A DNA stretch of 64,000 nt from Marinobacter sp. NP-4(2019) (GTDB lineage Bacteria > Pseudomonadota > Gammaproteobacteria > Pseudomonadales > Oleiphilaceae), in the NCBI RefSeq assembly GCF_003994855.1, contig NZ_CP034142.1:620001-684000 (forward strand), written 5' to 3'. Under the pieces are notes generated by a model. That model was not told the DNA's origin. It did no database searches and was given only the letters and a program-made list of their open reading frames with translations. The translations under genes were made by a program, and so were the position numbers. This document shows, piece by piece, positions 58,568 to 64,000 of this stretch (position 1 is the stretch's first letter; the number at the start of each line of letters is the position of its first letter).

Positions 58568-59783
58568 CAACGGTCTCCTGGTCTTTATTGGATACTTTTG
58601 TCTCTGGGATTGAAGGGCTGTCGAAGTTCTGTCGAATCAAACGTTCGAAGGCCGATCCATCCTGGCGAGTGAGGTTTGGCACGAAACGGGAGTACACCCG
58701 GAAAAGCATCTCCGTGGTTGTGTGCCCCATCTGCCGTGCAATCCACTCCGGGCTTTCTCCCGATGCCAGCCAAAGCGTCGCGGCTGTGTGGCGGGTCTGG
58801 TAAGGGCGCCGCTCTCGCAGCCCCAGGTGCCGCAGTAACGGGTACCAGACACGCTTGGTGACGTTGTTGTGGCTGAGAGGGCCACCGTTCCGGCTACAGA
58901 AAACGAAGTCCATGTTGCCAGTCGCTCGTTTCTGATCGTTCAGTGCGTCAATGACCATTTGCGACATCTCGATGGTGCGGAAGGAACCATCGTTCTTGGT
59001 GTATTCCAACTGCCCGTTGACCAGCGCTTGTCGCACAAGAATCTGCCTGCGCTGGAAATCCACGTGATCCCATTGCAGACCGTCGATCTCACCGGTGCGC
59101 ATGCCGGTGAAAAAGCGAACGATGTAGTAGTTCCTGAAGTCGGGCCGGACCGTATCGATGATTTGCTTCACTTCATCAATGCCGAACGGTTCCACGTCCG
59201 TCCTCGGAACCTTCAGTGATTTAATCCCGTGATAGGGTGAGCTAAACTCATAGCGGTTGGCTGCTTCACTAAGGATCATGCGCAAAGGCGTCATGATTCG
59301 GTTGATACGACTGGCTGAAAGACGCTTTCCGCTCCGGGTTGTAACTTTGGCGAGTGAGGCCCGGAATTCGAGAATGTCTTTTTTGGTGATGTGGCCAACC
59401 TCTTTTTCCCCGAACTGGGGGTTGAGGTAGTTCTTCAATGTACCCTCCATTGTGCTGATGTAAGACCGACGCCATTGGATTCTCATTTCATCCAGCCAAT
59501 CCTTTGAGAAGGTCTCGAAGAGGGGCGTGTCGTGAGTCTCCCTGGCGCGCTGCACTTCCGCTTGCTTCGTGAACTCCTGGGCCTTGGAACTATTCGGGAA
59601 ATAGCGGTGATACTCGAAGGTACCCAGCGTGATCTCGGCTTCGATTTTCTTGAGTATGCTTTCGAGCTTTTTGCGATTAGCCGAAGTGTTATCTAAAGCA
59701 GTTTGTTCACGACAGCGTTGTCCGCAGTATTGGAAGTCGATAAACAGTTTTTGCGTGCTTTCACGCACTCTCACACTACCCAT
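58557..59783 (-). CDS. int: Phage/ICE-type tyrosine integrase
   Basis: A 408-residue integrase with an N-terminal arm-binding domain of DUF3596 type (MGSVRVRESTQKLFIDFQY), a core-binding domain (WRRSYISTMEGTLKNYLNPQFG) and a catalytic domain: Arg in FFTGMRTGEIDGLQWDHV, the box PYQTRHTAATLW (YxxR in place of HxxR, a known variation), His in RQMGHTTTEMLFRVYSRF and its Tyr. GGAGG precedes ATG 59783. It overlaps the excisionase-like gene, indicating coupling. It is normal-sized and unrelated in layout to the giant recombinases, so two different integration systems lie side by side. Confidence 0.92.
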   Translation of the reverse strand: MGSVRVRESTQKLFIDFQYCGQRCREQTALDNTSANRKKLESILKKIEAEITLGTFEYHRYFPNSSKAQEFTKQAEVQRARETHDTPLFETFSKDWLDEMRIQWRRSYISTMEGTLKNYLNPQFGEKEVGHITKKDILEFRASLAKVTTRSGKRLSASRINRIMTPLRMILSEAANRYEFSSPYHGIKSLKVPRTDVEPFGIDEVKQIIDTVRPDFRNYYIVRFFTGMRTGEIDGLQWDHVDFQRRQILVRQALVNGQLEYTKNDGSFRTIEMSQMVIDALNDQKRATGNMDFVFCSRNGGPLSHNNVTKRVWYPLLRHLGLRERRPYQTRHTAATLWLASGESPEWIARQMGHTTTEMLFRVYSRFVPNLTRQDGSAFERLIRQNFDSPSIPETKVSNKDQETVDEQ

Positions 59784-60015
59784 GCATGCGTCCTCCATTG
59801 GCCATTGGAATTGCAACGCTGTGGTTACTTGAGTGCAGAGTCATATCCCTTTCGATAGCCTCCCAGAGGTAAAGGATTTTCCGCCCTCCGAACGGCCGTA
59901 TGTAGTGGGTCCCTTCGATAAGAACAGAGTCTTTCAGACGTTCACGAATCGTTCGCACGTCATAGTGAATTCGCTTGGACAGTTCTTCAGTGGTTAGGTA
60001 TTCAGTACCATTCAT
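59776..60015 (-). CDS. Excisionase-like small DNA-binding protein
   Basis: A 79-residue protein starting MNGTEYLTTEELSKRIHYDV with AGGAGG upstream of ATG 60015. The sequence TTEELSKRIHYDVRTIRERL is a MerR-like excisionase helix-turn-helix and GTHYIRPFGGRKILYLWEAIERDM is the following wing, the usual pattern of Xis/AlpA-type proteins. It overlaps the integrase start by eight bases. It probably guides excision and may repress the promoter, which holds an inverted repeat. Confidence 0.8.
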   Translation of the reverse strand: MNGTEYLTTEELSKRIHYDVRTIRERLKDSVLIEGTHYIRPFGGRKILYLWEAIERDMTLHSSNHSVAIPMANGGRMHG

Positions 60016-60033
60016 ACGCACCTCCTATTCGTC

Positions 60034-60102
60034 AAATGTAGCGTATAACCTACATTTTACGACTATCGGCGACGCAGTCAAACATCTTTTGTAGCGTGTA
60101 GG
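60034..60102. promoter_or_regulatory. Operator sites between xis/int and the XRE regulator
   Basis: AAATGTAG (60034-60041) and CTACATTT (60050-60057) form an inverted repeat in the TGTAGCGTATAACC context; TGTAGCGTGTAGG recurs at 60090-60102. The sites lie in the divergent promoter region and are probably bound by the XRE regulator or the excisionase. Confidence 0.6.
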
Positions 60103-60166
60103 CATCGTTAGATGAAAAGAGGAGGCAATTTGAGTAGAATCTGCTCATCGACAAAGGACATGCCCA

Positions 60167-60403
60167 ATGATCAGATTTCGCCTGAAAGAGCTAATCGCAG
60201 AGAAAGGATTTCAAGAAAATCGCAGGGTTACGCTGGACGAGGTTTCCAGGGAGACGGGGATCCACAGAACGACACTATCCAAGATAGCGAACCAGCGAGG
60301 CTACAACACAACGACCGAAATTTTGGACAAGCTTTGCATGTACTTCGATGTGGAACTGCAAAAAGTGGCGCAGTTTGTTGAGGATCCTGAGGGAGAGAAT
60401 TAA
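60167..60403 (+). CDS. XRE family helix-turn-helix regulator, 78 aa
   Basis: A short Cro/C1-type repressor. The helix-turn-helix is VTLDEVSRETGIHRTTLSKIANQRGYNTTTEILDKLCMYFDVELQKVAQFV, nearly the whole protein. Similar small XRE proteins control element excision. It is divergent from the excisionase-integrase operon and lies 12 nt before the nuclease-like gene, which it may also control. Confidence 0.85.
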   Translation: MIRFRLKELIAEKGFQENRRVTLDEVSRETGIHRTTLSKIANQRGYNTTTEILDKLCMYFDVELQKVAQFVEDPEGEN

Positions 60404-60415
60404 CCCCTTAGCATT

Positions 60416-61699
60416 GTGCGGAGGCCTCGTGGCTTCCTGTCCTCCATTTTCCATAGGTGGTGCGAGCTCCATTTATCGCCTCGCATCTCCCCAGCCGAAA
60501 AATTTAGTGATGGTTTCTTTGGCTCAAGGCCTCATGAATTTTTTGCTTTTAAACAAAAGCGAACATTGAGGGCATGGAATTCGGCCGATCTGGTGAAGCT
60601 CGACATTAGTAACCGGTTGCTGGTCATTGCTGATGTCTTTACTGTCGAAAGGATGAAAGACCAAGACTTAGATCCACCACCGTTCAAATCCTATTTCGCC
60701 ACCAGAAACGATCTCGATCGCAACCAACTTAACTTCTACGACAGCTGGTGTGAGCAGTGGAGGAAGGGCAATGCGGTGCCTGTTCGCGGACAGGTCAGTT
60801 ACCTGTTCTGCTATGTCAGGGAGCGATTGAACGGCGACCCGAGGGCCGTCGCTGCCGAACTTGGTAAGCTGATCCGCGCTTATCCTGATGAGCCGCAGTT
60901 TTTGGAAATCATTAAACGCTGGCAGTCAGACTGCTATGCTCTGCTTGGAGATTTTACCTCGGCGCTGGCCGCTTTCCCGACTATCGAAGTTGACGCCCGT
61001 TCCACGGCACAGTCAGATCGCCTCCTTAGCCTCAAACTCCAGACGGGAGATCGCGTCTCCGGCCGAGATATTCTTGCCTTAACCGGCCCCAAGGTAACGA
61101 AATGGGGTAAGGACCACATTGACCAAGTCGCTCAATTTCTTGATATACAGCTGGCAGCTCTCGAACAGAATGAAGGGCGCAACCTCTTGAACGAATGGGC
61201 ACATGAATGCCATCAATCTCCATACCATGCATTTGTTGGTACGTCCTCGCTGCTGGAAGTAGGAATTCCCCTTTTTTCGATCAGTCTTCGTTCTGATGTC
61301 GCTGAATTCGTGCGTGCCCAAACTCGGGAAGCGGAGAACAGCGTGCGTGAAGAAATGAACATTCCTCGTGTCGGAGAGGGTTGGATTGGAGAAACCGAAT
61401 TGTTTTACGCCTTACGCGGTGCACTTCCGGATACCGACGTGGTTCAGCACGCCCGTCCAAAGTGGTTGGGTCGTCAGCACCTCGATGTCTTTATTCCAGC
61501 CCACGCCGTCGCATTTGAATATCAGGGTTTGCAGCACGATCAGCCGGTAGCGTTTTTCGGTGGGCAAGAGGCCTTTGAGCAAACTCAAAAGCGCGACGCG
61601 GAGAAGAAGCGCAAGTGCAGCAAGCACGGCGTTCGATTGATTGAGGTGCGTCCTGGATACAGCCTCGAACAACTTCTCTCGAATATATTGAGCGATTAA
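60416..61699 (+). CDS. TerB_N-like/Vsr-like nuclease fusion, candidate defence protein
   Basis: A 427-residue protein with GTG start at 60416 (12 nt after the XRE stop); the start may lie further in. Residues about 85-135 (YFATRNDLDRNQLNFYDSWCEQWRKGNAVPVRGQVSYLFCYVRERL) resemble the TerB_N helical domain. The C-terminal 80 residues (LDVFIPAHAVAFEYQGLQHDQPVAFFGG, then RDAEKKRKCSKHGVRLIEVRPGY) look like a Vsr/PDDEXK-type endonuclease: Asp357, Glu368-x-Gln370 and a downstream Asp/Lys. Such fusions occur in defence regions, but the function is not known. This is a pattern-based call. Confidence 0.65.
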   Translation: MRRPRGFLSSIFHRWCELHLSPRISPAEKFSDGFFGSRPHEFFAFKQKRTLRAWNSADLVKLDISNRLLVIADVFTVERMKDQDLDPPPFKSYFATRNDLDRNQLNFYDSWCEQWRKGNAVPVRGQVSYLFCYVRERLNGDPRAVAAELGKLIRAYPDEPQFLEIIKRWQSDCYALLGDFTSALAAFPTIEVDARSTAQSDRLLSLKLQTGDRVSGRDILALTGPKVTKWGKDHIDQVAQFLDIQLAALEQNEGRNLLNEWAHECHQSPYHAFVGTSSLLEVGIPLFSISLRSDVAEFVRAQTREAENSVREEMNIPRVGEGWIGETELFYALRGALPDTDVVQHARPKWLGRQHLDVFIPAHAVAFEYQGLQHDQPVAFFGGQEAFEQTQKRDAEKKRKCSKHGVRLIEVRPGYSLEQLLSNILSD

Positions 61700-61777
61700 A
61701 TCACGCTGAAATAGGTTCGAAAACGGCCTCAATACAGTTTCAACATCAGACGCCGTTGACGATTGGTGGTTTGGCCC

Positions 61778-62671
61778 TCAGTCGTACGTATCCGTAGAAA
61801 AGTGTCCTCGCTCTATTTTGTATAGTTCTGGGTTCTTCTTTTTAAGTTTTTCGATTTCTTTATGATGGGTTAAAAGAAGTGGAATTCGCTCGATTTCCTT
61901 CTCGTCTTCCCCTATACAAACTGCATATTTGACGAGCTGATCTTTCTCAGGATCGTCCGAACCAATGCCGTCGAGTAAAGTGATATATGCACTCTCTGTT
62001 GCAGGGTGCAGTTCTTTCCTCAATTTGATATGGATCTTATTGAGCCCCCTCATATAGGACCTCGCAGCTGAAATTATCTCAACTTTTTCCGGCATTTCAT
62101 CTCTAATCCGCGCTTTGAATTTCCTATTTTTGATTATTTCCTCCTTGTGCAAGTAAAAGGCCGCCTTGTACTCGAAATCTGAACCCAGCTCATTAGTTTG
62201 ACGGCTTCCTCCAATCTTAGATTCATGGACAGCGAGCGAATGATGTTGGACATGATTTCTGAGCGCTTCCATCAAACGAAAATCACTGCTTTCGTCGTAG
62301 ACTGCGCTTGCGAATTCCTTGACTTTGTTTGCGGCACATTTATCTCCCGCGAAGCAGAGAACGAGATGACTATCTCGCTGATCAACATAGGTCCTGCAAC
62401 TGCTCAAAAAGTTGGCAAGTCGTCTATTAATGCCAAGTTGTACCTCAAGATGATTGATCCAGCCAGGATATCTTCCTACTAAGTGATTGACCAAAACAGA
62501 GTTAAATTCAAGCTCAAGCTCTATGAAGTTCGAGACGATGAGGTCGTATTTAACCTCCAGTTGGTACGCGTTGAGAAGGCAGCCAAAGCTTCTCTTAAGC
62601 GCCTCATAATGGTTTTCAGAGATGCCATCGAATCCTGTTTCTCCGAAATTTGTCCGTATGAAATATTTCAT
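61778..62671 (-). CDS. HEPN-like hypothetical protein, 297 aa
   Basis: A 297-residue soluble helical protein without a recognised family. The central MEALRNHVQHHSLAVHE has Arg138 and His143, spaced as in the Rx4-6H active site of HEPN ribonucleases, which are common in defence and toxin systems. The C-terminal part is charged (EKIEKLKKKNPELYKIERGHF-like). It is convergent with the nuclease-like gene with a 78-nt gap and apparently has its own promoter. No antitoxin nucleotidyltransferase is adjacent. Confidence 0.55.
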   Translation of the reverse strand: MKYFIRTNFGETGFDGISENHYEALKRSFGCLLNAYQLEVKYDLIVSNFIELELEFNSVLVNHLVGRYPGWINHLEVQLGINRRLANFLSSCRTYVDQRDSHLVLCFAGDKCAANKVKEFASAVYDESSDFRLMEALRNHVQHHSLAVHESKIGGSRQTNELGSDFEYKAAFYLHKEEIIKNRKFKARIRDEMPEKVEIISAARSYMRGLNKIHIKLRKELHPATESAYITLLDGIGSDDPEKDQLVKYAVCIGEDEKEIERIPLLLTHHKEIEKLKKKNPELYKIERGHFSTDTYD

Positions 62672-63121
62672 GAAAATCCTATACTCTGGGCGTGTAGTTT
62701 CTCAGGACCGTGACTCTACCAGCGAGGTAAGGGCACTCGGCAGGCTGAATCTAACATAAGCATCCCTTAAACCCGGCGCATGGGCACTTACATTTCCCCA
62801 AACTTGGCTTAGATGTGAACGGTCGCTTTGCGACCGGGTCCAACTCTTCGAACTCCTAAACCTAAGCGAACATTCGAGTCAGGGCTTCCTTCCAGAGGCT
62901 CCGCGCTGATCACAGCCATGATATCCAGTGTGATTGGCGGAGCAAATTGCAGATGCTGAATGATCAAATGGCAGAGATGCCAGTTCTCGGCTAAGGTATT
63001 GTTTTGTCAATGCATGCGCAGTGCGATTTATGGTCCAAAGTCAGTAATAATAACTCAGTTAACTAACTGAAAATGGTAAAACGCGCCGCCTAATTTCTGA
63101 CAGCCATTCAAGAGGATAGCG
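62672..63121. other. Intergenic stretch of 450 nt
   Basis: No gene is supported in this stretch. Features are a hairpin CGGTCGCTTTGCGACCG near 62819-62835 and a palindromic CAGTTAACTAACTG near 63056-63069, close to the next gene. Both could be regulatory. Confidence 0.4.
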
Positions 63122-64000
63122 ATGTATCCGTTTAGGGAAGGAGATACTTTTTCTACTTTTCGAAATATTCTCGACTCAGTAGTGAATGAAATTAAGTCAT
63201 TGGAAAACGGTTATGTACTGAAGGCGTCAGAGGCGGAGCTAGAAGAGTTTTATACTGAAAAGGCGCTAATCGATCCTCTGGTTCTGCACTCAGATCAACA
63301 ATACATTAAGAACCAATCGGGTACGCAGATTGATGTTAGCAATGATTTCCGTAGAGCGGTCTTTCCTGGAGAGCGTGCAGTTGTTACTGGTACAAGAATA
63401 GACATTGCCATTCCGTTTGACGGGGATCCAATGTTGTGGAGAATCCGTGCTTCCACATGGAGTTCAGGCGGGTATCCAGAGATTGACATTAAGAACGATG
63501 AAATAATCTTGAGCGTCAGCTTTCCAGATGATTCGGTCAATCCGGACCAGCTCAAGTCAGATATAAACCGGAGCATCGGCTCATTAGAAGATGCTATTGG
63601 ATATCTTAAGAACGACGTTACCAATCACAATAATTCTGTCCCCAATGCAGTAAAACAGGCTTTAAAGAGGAAAAGAGAGCTGGCTCAAGCGACCACTGGA
63701 GCTGTTGCGGCTTTGGGTATCCCCGTTAAAAGAGTGGATTCGTCACCAACATTCACGATTCCTGCAAGACGACGTACTAAGCCAACGAATAGACCTTCGG
63801 TCGAAACTGGCGCGTATCAACCTGAGCCGGTTTTGGATGAAAAGGAATATCAGCACATTCTGGAAATCATGCGTAGTATGTCGCTGGTTATAGAGCGTAA
63901 CCCCTCATCGTTCGCATCGCTTGATGAAGAGTCAATCCGTGATCATTTCCTGCTGCAACTGAACGGACACTATGAAGGTGGGGCTACTGGCGAAACATTC
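63122..64000 (+). CDS. Restriction/defence-like protein, N-terminal part (continues beyond window)
   Basis: The frame opens at ATG 63122 with AGAGGATAGCG in front and stays open to the window end (293 codons seen). It begins MYPFREGDTFSTFRNILDSV. The visible C-terminal part has EKEYQHILEIMRSMSLVIERNPSSFASLDEES followed by IRDHFLLQLNGHYEGGATGETF. From memory this pattern ('ERxPxxFxxLxEExxRdhxLxxLNxxYxGxaTGETFN') occurs in large hypothetical proteins with a PDDEXK-like nuclease domain, usually followed by a GKTDILI stretch, which would lie beyond the window. It may be a restriction or anti-phage protein. Confidence 0.6.
   Translation, partial: MYPFREGDTFSTFRNILDSVVNEIKSLENGYVLKASEAELEEFYTEKALIDPLVLHSDQQYIKNQSGTQIDVSNDFRRAVFPGERAVVTGTRIDIAIPFDGDPMLWRIRASTWSSGGYPEIDIKNDEIILSVSFPDDSVNPDQLKSDINRSIGSLEDAIGYLKNDVTNHNNSVPNAVKQALKRKRELAQATTGAVAALGIPVKRVDSSPTFTIPARRRTKPTNRPSVETGAYQPEPVLDEKEYQHILEIMRSMSLVIERNPSSFASLDEESIRDHFLLQLNGHYEGGATGETF

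Noticed and set aside
60112..60381. Open frame of 89 codons overlapping the XRE gene
   Set aside because: It is the other-frame shadow of the XRE regulator, which has a clear helix-turn-helix and fits the reading frame better.
1..64000. CRISPR array
   Set aside because: No regularly spaced repeats of 25-40 nt were seen on either strand.

Overview
The window looks like a chromosomal segment of a marine, heterotrophic gammaproteobacterium. Marinobacter or a relative is my best guess, inferred from TRAP transporters, a BCCT osmolyte transporter, an exported sulfatase, gene style and repeat style; no rRNA or other phylogenetic marker is present. Almost everything is accessory: four catabolic gene clusters, several decayed or remnant sequences, and a mobile/defence-like right end.

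Region 1 (1-4.1 kb): the 5' part of a BCCT transporter with a universal stress protein on the minus strand, then a double-length family III CoA-transferase in which only one half keeps the expected catalytic Asp. Region 2 (4.7-19.5 kb): an IclR regulator facing a complete meta-cleavage operon in the classical order mhpA-B-C-D-F-E. A perfect terminator follows, then a TRAP transporter, a DcaP-like porin, an exported sulfatase and its formylglycine-generating enzyme. Two near-copies of the MhpR operator precede both halves, so the sulfatase/uptake genes look like part of the same regulon; this suggests uptake and desulfation of a sulfated phenylpropanoid.

Region 3 (19.5-21.9 kb): a scar region with a ketopantoate reductase fragment, structured repeats (a second copy is at 4.2 kb), tRNA 3'-end-like pieces with terminators, and two small genes resembling antitoxins without toxins. 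Region 4 (21.9-34.7 kb): a permease, acyl-CoA synthetase, aldehyde dehydrogenase, acyl-CoA dehydrogenase, SDR, malonyl-CoA decarboxylase, MaoC hydratase, cysteine hydrolase, PAS histidine kinase/FixJ-type regulator pair and a thioesterase. This is a beta-oxidation-like module ending in malonyl-CoA, with a shared operator-like motif at two promoters. A decayed copy of the thioesterase lies 1.4 kb downstream.

Region 5 (36.0-44.2 kb): IclR, FAD amine oxidase and RidA, divergent from a formimidoylglutamase-like ureohydrolase, TAXI-TRAP transporter and second IclR. Region 6 (44.3-50.2 kb): a MocR regulator facing a TRAP transporter and a class II (degradative) HMG-CoA reductase, suggesting mevalonate use.

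Region 7 (50.6-64 kb): a mobile/defence-like segment. A tightly overlapping three-gene operon encodes a small protein and two very large tyrosine-recombinase-like proteins (873 and 1045 aa). Then come a minus-strand excisionase-integrase operon with three small downstream genes, an XRE regulator, a TerB_N-like/Vsr-like nuclease fusion, a HEPN-like protein, and the 5' part of a restriction-like gene cut by the window end. This right end is the best candidate for an undescribed system.
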